A DNA stretch of 41,689 bases from positions 1-41,689 of the forward strand of contig JAUJNJ010000075.1 of the NCBI GenBank assembly GCA_030448225.1, read 5' to 3'. The stretch's first letter is position 1. Each line of letters opens with the position of its first letter. This document shows positions 20,901 through 28,237 of this stretch, in pieces. The position numbers and the translations under genes are program-made. Under the pieces are notes generated by a model, which searched no databases, was not told where the DNA came from, and saw nothing but the letters and a program-made list of their open reading frames with translations. The DNA is from Phycisphaerae bacterium. Its GTDB lineage: Bacteria; Planctomycetota; Phycisphaerae; Tepidisphaerales; Tepidisphaeraceae.

Positions 20901-21363
20901 CCGACGGCGCGAACGCCGCAGGTGGCGACGATGCCGGAGCGGCCGGCGACAGCGGGCGGGGGCGTCGGCGGTAGATCGAAGGCCGCGCCGGCCGGGGCCG
21001 TGGGCGGGCGCGTTCGACGGGGAATCGGCACCGGCGGCGTCCGCGCCCGGCGCGTTCGATCGGATATCGGCACCGGCGGTGTTCCGCCGGCGCGTTCGGT
21101 GGAACATCGGCGCTCGCGTGTGCGGCCGGCCGTGCGTGCGATAAATGATCGGCGGCGACTCGCGCGACAGGTTCATTCGACGGAAGATCGCCGGCGGCCG
21201 CGGCGTGCGTGGCGGACTCATTTCCCGCGAGATCGGCGGCGGCGTTCGTAAGGGGCGCGCACGGAAATCGGCGGCGTTGGCGGGGCGGGCCGCTGGCGCC
21301 GGCCGGGCCAGAAGTTGTCGGCGGGGGCGGGGGTCGGGCGCGGTCCGGCTCGGGCGTCTCCAC
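17961..21363 (-). CDS. Very long M50 site-2-protease-like membrane protein (frameshifted)
   Basis: Reconstructed as one protein of about 1,130 residues. The GTG at 21363 has AGGAGG six bases upstream. Order: a Pro/Arg-rich start (METPEPDRARPPPPP); a degenerate Ala/Asp/Pro/Asn repeat region (ADVPPNAP, ADIRSNAP, ADSPSNAP); a soluble region with GVLALPPGAELFRVDTSRNS, LGFEPVAYHAVVDLLH, KTHFFCDVLTEWADGTF and VFRRMTDAERQSAGAL; a coil LAELHKLQQKRGGWGG; membrane segment VVMLLVSIVLFAALGAA; the M50 zinc motif LLFHELGHYVAMKVF; further segments; and the second M50 motif NLLPVLPLDGGR. The rest, about 450 residues, has another hydrophobic segment and a soluble region ending FHYEFQNMFGSGDPIEEMLE. M50 enzymes cut substrates inside membranes. 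At least ten indels interrupt it, so it could be two genes. Confidence 0.65.
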
Positions 21364-21537
21364 GGTCGACCTCCTAACGGCAGGTGGCTCGGGACGACGG
21401 CCGGGTCCACGGGCGCTCCCCCGGCCGCCCGTCGTCCCCTCCGACGGCACGGTGCGGCGCGCGACGTGCCGCCGGGCGCCCGCGCATTCACCGGCGGCCG
21501 CGCGGCGCACCAGTTCGGCCGGCGGGGCGCGGACAAA

Positions 21538-21567
21538 CGCCCACGTGCGGCGGCGCGCACGTGGGCG
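21538..21567 (-). terminator. 12-bp hairpin after the LEDRRLLS gene
   Basis: CGCCCACGTGCG and CGCACGTGGGCG pair perfectly around a 6-base loop, about 30 bases beyond the stop of the minus-strand gene. There is no T-run, so termination is only a plausible role. Confidence 0.5.
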
Positions 21568-21597
21568 GGTGTGATCAGGGCTTGCGAAAACCGCCGC

Positions 21598-21851
21598 TCA
21601 GGCGACGGGGTCCAGCGGGTCGGCCGGGTCCACCGGCACCTCCGGCACGACGTCCGCCACCTTCAGCTTCGCCAGCGCCGGCACGAGCCCGGCCTTGGCG
21701 AGCGTGCTGACGGCTCGCCGCCGACGCCGGGGGCGTCGATCCCGGCGGGCAGGTCGGCGGCGTTGGCCGTCGACGCGATCACGCCGATCACGCTGGCGTT
21801 GGTCAGGCTCGCCGACAGGAGCCGGCGGTCTTCGAGGGTCTCGATCTGCAT
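21598..21851 (-). CDS. Short protein with planctomycete LEPR-like N-terminal motif
   Basis: About 84 residues once one indel (near 21715) is allowed. ATG 21851 follows GGAGG at good spacing. The protein begins MQIETLEDRRLLSASLTNAS. In planctomycetes the L-E-(P/D)-R-x-L-L-S motif marks the very start of large exported, repeat-rich surface proteins. Here the rest is only a small Ala/Val/Pro-rich tail (VIGVIASTANAADLPAG, LAKAGLVPALAKLKVADVVP, EVPVDPADPLDPVA). There is no long body, so it is a truncated or genuinely small member. It lies 235 bases upstream of the M50-type gene on the same strand. Confidence 0.7.
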
Positions 21852-22586
21852 GCGTCGTCCTCCGTGCGTTACATCCCCCGGGCGTCACGACTTGACCGGG
21901 TGCCTGGGTCGACCCGGGCCGGCCACCGGCCGGCACGGGGGACCTTACCGACGGCGATGAAAGCGGGATGAGACGCGGGGATGGAAAGCCGTTTAAACTC
22001 TCTTCGAGTCACCGGCGGCGGGCCCTTCGGGCCTTGGGCGAAACGGGGGACGTCGCGGGATTCGGATCGGCTCTTGACGCCGCCGCCCTCGCGGGGCGCG
22101 CGGGGCCGGCTCGAACGAGAACCGGCCGGCCGTTCATCGTGGAACGGCCGGCCGGCTTCGGTTTCGCAAGAGGCTCGCGGGATCGACGGGTCTGACGTCG
22201 TCGCTCGCCGACGCGCGGTCGGGGGCGATCGCGGCCGCTCGGCGTCCGTACACGCGTCGCGATCGCGGGGATCGTCCCCGTTGAAGCCGCCGGGGCGGCT
22301 GGAGGAGGCTCGCGGTGTTTCTGCTGTCGTCCGAAGTTCGAGGGCGGCGAGAGAGTTTTGTTCTGCACACCGATCGGACTCCCGTCACTCGGACGGGGCT
22401 CCCAATCGGGCGGCTCAGCGTTTTCGCGATCCCCGGCAGCGAGCCCTTCGGGCCTGCGGCTAAAGGGGATCGCGGACATCATCTGGATCGGACTCGGTCT
22501 AATGTCCAGTGGTCACCGGGTCCGCGTTTCGAAATCCGGTCGCGGCATTTCTTCACGTTCCGGTCCGAACATTGATTCGTTGAGAT
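21852..22586. other. Intergenic region with hairpins and a dispersed repeat
   Basis: No gene supported. It contains a GGCCCTTCGGGCC palindrome near 22021, a perfect 14-bp hairpin at 22122-22155 (CCGGCCGGCCGTTC, loop ATCGTG), and a second GCCCTTCGGGCCTGCGGCTA element at 22443-22469 whose reverse complement is at 25292-25319. It separates two minus-strand genes. Confidence 0.5.
22443..22469 (+). repeat. Dispersed repeat GCCCTTCGGGCCTGCGGCTA, copy 1
   Basis: Palindromic GCCCTTCGGGC followed by CTGCGGCTAAAGGGG. Copy 2 is at 25292-25319 in reverse orientation with one extra A/T. A shorter cousin (GGCCCTTCGGGCCTTGGGCG) is at 22021. Confidence 0.7.
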
Positions 22587-23399
22587 CTATCGCTCGGCCC
22601 TTAGGCCGCTTCGACGGCCGGCGGTGCGGGCGGCCTGTTCGCCGCGGCGGGCGGCGGCCTTGCGGACGCGGCGGGTGCGGCCGACCGTCTGCTGGTCGAC
22701 CGTGGCCCGACGCTCGGGGCTCTCGGCGGCGACGCGGACGGCCTCGTTGGCGTCGGCGGCGTACAGGTCGGCGCCGATCTCCTCGGCCAGGCCCTCGGCC
22801 CGCTTGTAGATCCCGCCGCAGCACATCACCTGCATCTCCGGGCAGCTGTTGACCTCGCGGAGGTAGTCGATCAGCTGGCGGACGGCCGGCACGCCGCTGG
22901 CGAGCGTGGCGAACATCAGCAGCAGGTTGGGGTATGCAGGTCGCCGATCATCTTCAGCACCTCGTCCTGCGGCACGCCGCCGCCGGCGAAGCGGACGGTC
23001 CACCCTCGGCCTCGAACAGGTCGGCGGCGATCTGCCCGCCGAGCTCCTCGGGCTCGTCGTCGCCGCAGTAGATCAGGACCGTCTTGAAGTTCGATTCCTT
23101 CTGCTCGAGGCGGCCGGCGATCTGGTCGCACAGCGAGCGGTTGAGCCGCGTCGCCATGTTCAGGCTGCTGACGCTGATGCGGTCTTCGCGGTAGAGCGAC
23201 TGGAGCAGTTCCATCGTCGGCCAGACGAGGTCGACGAGCAGCTCGCGGGCGTCGACGCCGTTGTCCAGCGCTCGTTGATCACCCGGCGGGCCGCGACGCG
23301 GTCGCCGGCGATGAGCGGGGCGAAGTAGTTGCGGGGCAGGCTCTCCAGGGCGGCGTTGTAGACGGCGGCGGCAACGGGGGTGGTGTTCTGCTGGCTCAT
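22587..23399 (-). CDS. B12-binding-fold protein lacking the cobalamin histidine (few indels)
   Basis: About 270 residues from ATG 23399 (MSQQNTTPVAAAVYNAALES). The first half is the helical cap domain (B12-binding-2 type): LPRNYFAPLIAGDR, ARRVINEAL, LLVDLVWPTMELLQSLYRED and ISVSSLNMATRLNRSLCDQI. The second half is a Rossmann-like domain: KTVLIYCGDDEPEELGGQIA, ADLFEAEGWTVRFAGGGVPQ, LLLMFATLASGVPAVRQLID and MQVMCCGGIYKRAEGLAEEI. Cobalamin proteins bind the cobalt with the His of DxHxxG. The corresponding place reads DEPEELG, so classical base-off binding is not supported. The tail is basic (VGRTRRVRKAAARRG), and the stop is 22587 as read, or 22601 if an indel is allowed (ending PPAVEAA). Possibly a regulator; no partner gene adjoins it. 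Confidence 0.75.
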
Positions 23400-23791
23400 G
23401 GTCGCGTCTCCGGCAATAGAGGCCGCCGATCCGCCGGCGGGCACTCCTGCTGTGTTTGTGACTCCCGGAAGCGTCCTTGCTGCCGTTCGCTCGTCGTTTC
23501 GTTTTCGTTTCCAGTCCCTGTTAATCTGGGTAACTGGCGACAATGAATGTATCGGAGAGCCCGTTTGTTTTCCTTTACCCATTTTAACATCCCACCTGCG
23601 AGAGCGGGCGCTGGCCCGGCGGGCGGATGCTTAAGCCGTGGCCGTTTCACGACTTGTTGAGGGAATCGGGGCGGCGGTAACGCGGTTAGACCGGGGCTTC
23701 ACGATGGATGTCGTGTGAAGCTGAGGAAGGATTGAATCTCGGTTGAGCCGTGGCACAATCGCGGGTCATCTCGATTCGAAAGGAAGCACCG
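23400..23791. promoter_or_regulatory. Divergent promoter region
   Basis: About 390 bases between two divergently transcribed genes, with an AT-rich core (23490-23590: TCGTTTTCGTTTCCAGTCCC, and later TTTACCCATTTTAACATCCC). TTAAAAT read on the minus strand is a possible minus-10 for the B12-fold gene. No operator-like dyad is clear. Confidence 0.4.
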
Positions 23792-24430
23792 GTGAGCTAT
23801 TACATTGCCGACGGGGCCTCGCAGCGCGGGCCGTACAAGGTGGAGGAACTCGCGCAGGGGGTGCGGCCCGAGACGCTCGTCTGGAAGGAAGGGGCCCCGA
23901 ACTGGGTGCGGGCGGACGAAGTCGACGAACTGGTGAAGGCCGGCATCGTGGCGATCGGGATGGGACCGGTCGCCGGTAGCGCGCCGCCGGGGCGGCGATG
24001 TCGTTCCCGACGCCCTCGGCCGCCCGCCACCGTGGGGTCGCCCGCAACCCCGTCGTCGCACGCGCCGTCCGGGGGCTGCACCCCTTTCCCGACCCCTCCG
24101 ACCGCCGGCTACGCGCCCCCGCCGCAGCAGCAGCCCGGTTACCAGAGCACCGCCGCGCCGGTCTTCGGCACGCAGACGAGCAGCAACCGCATCGCCGCCG
24201 GCGTGTGCGGCATCCTGCTGGGCGCGTTCGGCGTGCACAAGTTCATCCTCGGGATGAACACGCCGGGCATCATCATGCTCGTCGTCAGCCTCGTCGGCGG
24301 GTTCGTCACCTGCGGCGCGGTCACCGGCGTGATGTCGATCATCGGCATCGTCGAGGGGATCATCTACCTCACCAAGACCGACGAGCAGTTCCACGAGACG
24401 TACGTCGTGCAGAAGAAGGAATGGTTCTGA
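23792..24430 (+). CDS. GYF_2 and TM2 domain membrane protein
   Basis: 212 residues, intact. The GTG at 23792 is preferred (AAGGAAG upstream; the GYF_2 domain begins at once) over an in-frame start at 23750. GYF_2 (DUF4339) spans residues 1-50: SYYIADGASQRGPYKVEELA, VWKEGAPNWVRADEVDELV. A proline-rich linker follows (60-120), with YAPPPQQQPGYQS. The TM2 domain ends it: SSNRIAAGVCGILLGAFGVH, KFILGMNTPGIIMLVV and IIGIVEGIIYLTKTDEQFHE, which is the usual two-helix hairpin with the GAFGVHKF turn. The family is widespread and its biochemical role is unknown; GYF_2 may bind proline-rich partners. A second GYF_2 gene follows after a long hairpin. Confidence 0.88.
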   Translation: MSYYIADGASQRGPYKVEELAQGVRPETLVWKEGAPNWVRADEVDELVKAGIVAIGMGPVAGSAPPGRRCRSRRPRPPATVGSPATPSSHAPSGGCTPFPTPPTAGYAPPPQQQPGYQSTAAPVFGTQTSSNRIAAGVCGILLGAFGVHKFILGMNTPGIIMLVVSLVGGFVTCGAVTGVMSIIGIVEGIIYLTKTDEQFHETYVVQKKEWF

Positions 24431-24446
24431 CGGCGGGGCGTAAAGA

Positions 24447-24633
24447 AGAATTGAACCACGGAGACACGGAGACACGGAGGTCGGAAAGAGAAGACGAAGA
24501 TCGAGGATGGAGAATAGAGGATGGAGGAAGACGGACGCCCGCGGTCCCACCTCCTTCCGCCATCTTCCATCTTCCATCCTCCATCTTCTATCCTCGTTTT
24601 CTCCGACCTCCGTGTCTCCGTGGTTCAATTCCG
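24447..24633. repeat. Long inverted-repeat element between the twin GYF_2 genes
   Basis: The left arm begins GAATTGAACCACGGAGACAC and the right arm ends in GTGTCTCCGTGGTTCAATTC. Each arm carries tandem GGAGACAC units on the outside and purine-rich GGATGGAGAATAGAGGATGG-type units inside, with complementary TCCATCCTCCATCTTCTATC on the other side. Paired length is about 70-75 bases per arm with mismatches, loop about 25 bases. It nearly fills the 236-base gap. Confidence 0.9.
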
Positions 24634-24666
24634 TCCGAACCCACACCGACACCCGCGGGGCACGCC

Positions 24667-25245
24667 ATGATCTTCTACATGGCCGACGGCGACGAGCAGC
24701 GGGGGCCGTTCACGATCGAGGAACTGGCGGCCCGGCGGGTGCGGCCCGACACGCTCGTCTGGCACGAAGGCATGGCCGAGTGGGACCGGGCCGACACCGT
24801 CGAGGCGCTGCGCCCGATCCTGTTCGGCCCCGACGGCGACGACGACGCCACCGGCGAGATCCCGCTCGCGCCGGCGTTCGTGCCGCTCGAGGCCGACCGT
24901 CCGCCGCCGCCGCCCGCCGCCGCGGGTTTCACCCCCGCGACCCCCGCGCTTCAATACCGCACCGCCTACTCGGCCGGCGACACCGGCGCGCCGTCGACGC
25001 TGGCCGTGGCGAGCATGACGCTGGGGATCCTGGCCGTGCCGATGTCGCTGCTGGCGATGTGCCTCTGGTGGGTGTCGGGCCCGATGGCGATCACCGCCGT
25101 GATCCTCGGCCACCTCGGCCGCGCCAGCGCCCGCCGCGGCCACGCGACCGGCGAGGGGATGGCCCTGGCGGGCCTCATCTGCGGCTACGTCGCCCTCGGC
25201 ATCACCGCGTTCTTCGTCCTGACGTGGGTGAGCTACCTGGTGTAG
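24667..25245 (+). CDS. GYF_2 and DUF4190 membrane protein
   Basis: 192 residues, intact, ATG 24667. The GYF_2 domain (residues 1-50: MIFYMADGDEQRGPFTIEEL, VWHEGMAEWDRADTVEALRP) is clearly related to that of the upstream gene. A Pro-rich linker (PPPPPAAAGFTPATP) leads to a C-terminal DUF4190-type domain: STLAVASMTLGILAVPMSLL, MAITAVILGHLGRASARR, GMALAGLICGYVALGITAFF. These form two or three membrane segments with the conserved GHxxR region. The N-terminal half looks duplicated and the membrane half swapped relative to the TM2 gene. Function unknown; possibly a membrane scaffold. Confidence 0.88.
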   Translation: MIFYMADGDEQRGPFTIEELAARRVRPDTLVWHEGMAEWDRADTVEALRPILFGPDGDDDATGEIPLAPAFVPLEADRPPPPPAAAGFTPATPALQYRTAYSAGDTGAPSTLAVASMTLGILAVPMSLLAMCLWWVSGPMAITAVILGHLGRASARRGHATGEGMALAGLICGYVALGITAFFVLTWVSYLV

Positions 25246-25291
25246 GTCCGGCGCGTCGTGACGACCCGTTCATCAACGCGAATGGCGAATC

Positions 25292-25319
25292 CCCCTTTTA
25301 GCCGCAGGCCCGAAGGGCC
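25292..25319 (-). repeat. Dispersed repeat GCCCTTCGGGCCTGCGGCTA, copy 2
   Basis: Reverse-complement copy of 22443-22469, with an extra T in the T-run (CCCCTTTTAGCCGCAGGCCC). Confidence 0.7.
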
Positions 25320-25374
25320 CGTCGCCGTGGTGGAACGGACGCTCGTCGAATTAGACTGAGGAACTCGAGCAAGA

Positions 25375-25479
25375 TGAACGCCAAGACGCCATGACGCCAA
25401 GGAAGGACGAGAGAAGCATCCGTTCCCTGCTGTTGTGTTTCCCCTCCTCCTACCTGGCGTCATGGCGTCTTGGCGTTCA
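25375..25479. repeat. Perfect 25-bp inverted pair of AACGCCAAGACGCC units
   Basis: 25375-25399 (TGAACGCCAAGACGCCATGA then CGCCA) and 25455-25479 are exact reverse complements with a 55-base loop. The same unit recurs at 26747 and 27340 in inverted orientation. Confidence 0.92.
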
Positions 25480-25586
25480 CTCAATCTGTTAGGGCTTCTC
25501 ACTCCATCCCCCGCTAAGCCGCGAGCGGTCGCGCCCTACAAACCGCGCGTGGCCTCGCTACACTACCCCGCTTTTCGCCGGTCCCT

Positions 25587-26705
25587 ATGAAGGAAACGCG
25601 CCAAAAGTACCTCGCCGCCGTGCGCACGGTCGTCGTGAAGCTCGGCACGCAGCTTCTGTCCGACAAGGACCGCCAGCTCGACGCCGCGTTCGTCGCGACG
25701 GTGGCCGGGCAGGTCGCGACGCTCCGCGCGCGCGGCGTGCGGGTGACGATCGTCTCCTCCGGCGCGATCGGCGCCGGCCTGCGCGAGCTGAAGCTTCCTG
25801 CCCGCCCGACCGACCTCGCGATGCTCCAGGCCGTCGCCGCCGTCGGGCAGCGGCGGCTCATGGACGTGTGGGCGGCGGCGTTCGCGGCGCACGCGCTGCC
25901 GGTCGCGCAGATCCTGCTGACGCGCGAGGACATCGACGACCGCACCCGCTTCCTCAACCTCCGCAACACGATCGGGGCCGTCCACGAGCTGGGGGCCGTG
26001 CCGATCATCAACGAGAACGACACGATCAGCACCGACGAACTGGTGAAGATCAGCTTCGGCGACAACGACATCCTCGCCGCCCTCGTCACCCACGCGCTGC
26101 GGGCGGATTTGCTCGTGCTGCTGACGGTCGTCGACGGCATCCTCGACGCCGCCGGCCACGCGGTGCGGCTCGTGGAGACGGCCGACGCGGCGCGCGAGCT
26201 CGTCCGCGCCGAGCGGAGCGCGCTGGGCAAGGGGGGCATGAACTCGAAGGTGGAGGCCGCGCGGATGGTGACCGGCTCGGGCGAGGCGCTGGTGATCGCC
26301 GACGGGCGGATGGAGCGCGTGCTGCCGCGCCTCCTCGACGGCGAGCCGCTCGGCACGCTCTTCGTGCCCGGCCCCCGCAAGCGCTCGGCCTGGGGCCGCT
26401 GGATCGGCAGCGTGCGGCCGGCGGGCGTGATCGTCGTCGACGACGGCGCCGCCCGCGCGGTGGCCGAGAAGAACCGCAGCCTCCTGCCCGCCGGCGTGGT
26501 GAGCGTGCGCGGCACGTTCGTCCGCGGCGACGTCGTCGAGATCCTCGCCCCCGACGGCCGCGCCATCGCCCGCGGCCTCACGAACTACGCCGCCCCCGAC
26601 GTCGACCGCGTCCGCGGCAAGAAGACCGCCGACGTCCGCGCCCTGCTCGCCGAGGCCGCGTACGACGAGGTGGTGCACCGGGACAACCTCGTGGTCGGGG
26701 CGTGA
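25587..26705 (+). CDS. proB: Glutamate 5-kinase
   Basis: Phosphorylates glutamate to gamma-glutamyl phosphate with ATP, the first step of proline synthesis, in the cytoplasm. 372 residues, intact, a normal length for the form with a PUA domain. The amino-acid kinase domain (1-260) shows VVKLGTQLLS (phosphate loop, usually VKxGS), IVSSGAIGAGLREL, PIINENDTIS, ISFGDNDILAALVTHAL (the Asp/Asn that binds glutamate), LLVLLTVVDGIL and KGGMNSKVEAARMVTGSGEA. The PUA domain (about 275-370) starts at AGVIVVDDGAARAV and runs to RGLTNYAAPDVDRV, where proline feedback is sometimes mediated. No proA adjoins it. The start ATG has GAAGGA only within the coding region, so the ribosome site is weak. Confidence 0.95.
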   Translation: MKETRQKYLAAVRTVVVKLGTQLLSDKDRQLDAAFVATVAGQVATLRARGVRVTIVSSGAIGAGLRELKLPARPTDLAMLQAVAAVGQRRLMDVWAAAFAAHALPVAQILLTREDIDDRTRFLNLRNTIGAVHELGAVPIINENDTISTDELVKISFGDNDILAALVTHALRADLLVLLTVVDGILDAAGHAVRLVETADAARELVRAERSALGKGGMNSKVEAARMVTGSGEALVIADGRMERVLPRLLDGEPLGTLFVPGPRKRSAWGRWIGSVRPAGVIVVDDGAARAVAEKNRSLLPAGVVSVRGTFVRGDVVEILAPDGRAIARGLTNYAAPDVDRVRGKKTADVRALLAEAAYDEVVHRDNLVVGA

Positions 26706-26746
26706 GCGGAATCGTGATGTGCCCCCTTGCTGTGCCGATTGATGAT

Positions 26747-26774
26747 GAACGCTAAGACGCCAAGACGCCAAGGT
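26747..26774 (+). repeat. AACGC(C/T)AAGACGCC unit, left of an inverted pair
   Basis: AACGCTAAGACGCCAAGACG then CCAAG. The reverse-complement partner lies at 27344-27371. The pair encloses the small membrane protein gene. Same family as the pair at 25375. Confidence 0.8.
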
Positions 26775-26946
26775 GGAAGAGTAAGAGGGGCGGCGGAACA
26801 TGCCCACGCCCGATCAGGCCAAAGATTGGGCCGCCCGGGGGGGCAGTCGAGTGAGCAGGCCGGTGAAGCCGTCAGGCGCCACGGAAAGATTTGACTTCGT
26901 CGTGAGCCACGGAGGTCCCGCCTCCGCCGCTCGGTGAGAGCCACAG

Positions 26947-27234
26947 ATGCCATCGCCCCCCGTGGAGCCAGAAGTGCTCGCTTACGCCTCCCTACGACAG
27001 CGTTGGTTTCCTTGGTGTGCTCTGCTCGTCATTGCGGTCATCTCCGGCTGGACCTATTGGCTTTTTACCGACTGGTGGGCGTACGTCGGCACGGGTCCGA
27101 CGGCTTGGCGGAAGTTCGAGTTCCCCCTTTGGTTTCAGATTCTCGTCAGCTCAGTCGTCGGGTTGAGCGCCGCCGGTTGTATCTGGCTGCTATGGTTCGC
27201 CATCCGCCGCGCCGTCGCACGAATCAAGACGTAA
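26947..27234 (+). CDS. Small two-helix membrane protein
   Basis: 95 residues, unknown family. Two hydrophobic segments: WFPWCALLVIAVISGWTYWL and ILVSSVVGLSAAGCIWLLWF, separated by an aromatic-rich loop (WWAYVGTGPTAWRKFEFPL). The basic tail AIRRAVARIKT predicts a cytoplasmic C-terminus. The membrane-protein character and the clean frame support a real gene, but no good ribosome site is visible. GC is lower than in its neighbours. It sits between two inverted copies of a tandem-repeat unit, about 570 bases apart. Confidence 0.55.
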   Translation: MPSPPVEPEVLAYASLRQRWFPWCALLVIAVISGWTYWLFTDWWAYVGTGPTAWRKFEFPLWFQILVSSVVGLSAAGCIWLLWFAIRRAVARIKT

Positions 27235-27560
27235 CAGCATGGACTGCCGGCGGAATCAGACGCGGCCCCGAGGAGATTGGGCCAAACGGCGGCCAGCCAC
27301 ATCTGCCTTCGCCGTCGCCGCTCGATTTCATGTTCTTCCTCTTCTTGGCGTCATGGCGTCTTGGCGTTCATCTCGAATCTTCCTCCCGAAGATGCCGGTC
27401 TCAGCCGCAACCCGTTGCAGGGCCGAAATTTGCCCGCGGGGGTCCTCGCCGGTGGCGTTTTGGCGGGGCTATTGTCTAACGGCGATCTTTCCGATGTGTC
27501 TGAAATGGCGGCGGGTGCTGTTCCGCCCGCCGGGGACATTGGGACGAGAGGAGCCGTTTT
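27235..27560. other. Intergenic region with repeat
   Basis: Contains the right copy of the AACGCC unit (27344-27371). The 27400-27545 stretch includes GGTGGCGTTTTGGCGGGGCT and may hold the promoter of the next gene. GAGAGGAGCCG upstream of the 27561 ATG is its probable ribosome site. Confidence 0.4.
27344..27371 (-). repeat. AACGCCAAGACGCC unit, right of an inverted pair
   Basis: CTTGGCGTCATGGCGTCTTG then GCGTTCAT on the plus strand, complementary to 26747-26774 with one or two mismatches, and identical in sense to the right arm at 25455. Confidence 0.8.
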
Positions 27561-27962
27561 ATGAAGTACGCGATGTACGCGCTCGTGGGCGCGGCCCTGC
27601 TGATGGCGATGCCGCAGACCGCCGAGGCCCGACACGGTCACCGCCACCATCATCACCACCACCACGGCCGCGGCGGGTGGGATTTCTCGTTCGGCCTCGG
27701 GTTCTCCGACTACGGGTACCGCAGCACGAGCTTCGGCGTCGGCTACTCGCGCTCCTACTCGCACTACCGCCCGCGGTACCATCACCACCACCACTACTAC
27801 CACGGCCCGCGCTACTACTCGCCGCGCGTGTACTACTACGACGCGCCGGTCCGGTATTACCGCCCGTCGCCGCGCGTGTACTACCGCGAGGAGCGGTTCT
27901 ACCGCCCGTCGCCGCGCGTCTACCGCGAGCACGTCTACTTCCGCGACGACTACTGCTACTAA
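27561..27962 (+). CDS. Secreted His/Tyr/Arg-rich protein
   Basis: 133 residues, intact, with a GGAG ribosome site. The signal peptide MKYAMYALVGAALLMAMPQT ends before AEARHGH. The mature protein is low-complexity: an (H)n cluster (GHRHHHHHHHGRGG), a Gly/Ser/Tyr region (SFGLGFSDYGYRSTSFGVGY), another cluster HHHHHYYHGPRYYSPRV, and repeated RPSPRVY units (about residues 95-120). No domain matches. The composition suggests binding of metal ions or anionic surfaces through His, and structural stickiness through Tyr/Arg; both are inferences. I associate similar short exported HYR-rich proteins with planctomycetes. Confidence 0.8.
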   Translation: MKYAMYALVGAALLMAMPQTAEARHGHRHHHHHHHGRGGWDFSFGLGFSDYGYRSTSFGVGYSRSYSHYRPRYHHHHHYYHGPRYYSPRVYYYDAPVRYYRPSPRVYYREERFYRPSPRVYREHVYFRDDYCY

Positions 27963-28017
27963 CCGCTTCAAATTAGAGCACCGCGCCTAATCGTGTAGCG
28001 ACGTGTTTCGAAAGGAA

Positions 28018-28039
28018 CCGTGGGAGTAAGCTCCCACGG
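28018..28039 (+). terminator. 9-bp hairpin after the HYR-rich gene
   Basis: CCGTGGGAG, loop TAAG, CTCCCACGG, about 55 bases past the stop at 27962. There is no T-run, so its role as terminator is uncertain. Confidence 0.45.
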
Positions 28040-28100
28040 CGTTCGAAGACGCTCCACGGATAGCCGCGGTGCTCTACAAGTACCAGTCTGCGAGAAATGT

Positions 28101-28173
28101 CATCCTGAGCGCAGCGAAGGAACTCCCGCGGTCTTCGCAAGAAACGCGGGAGATCCTCCGCTGCGCTCAGGTG
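28101..28173. repeat. Inverted repeat of the GAGCGCAGCGAAGGA family
   Basis: The left arm CATCCTGAGCGCAGCGAAGG and the right arm GATCCTCCGCTGCGCTCAGG pair, with inner CTCCCGCG/CGCGGGAG also pairing. Related to 16580-16654. Confidence 0.8.
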
Positions 28174-28237
28174 ACACGCCCCCGTGAACCCGTCCTTTTA
28201 GAAGCTCTAAGACGCCGCGCCCCCGCGACGTCGTCCA

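Larger units (their letters stand above)
25246..25586. other. Intergenic region with inverted repeats before proB
   Basis: Holds the second GCCCTTCGGGCC element (25292-25319, minus orientation) and the TGAACGCCAAGACGCCATGA inverted pair (25375-25399 and 25455-25479). AT-richer bits TACAAA and TACACT at about 25535-25565 could be promoter elements for proB, but I cannot fix a minus-35. Confidence 0.45.
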
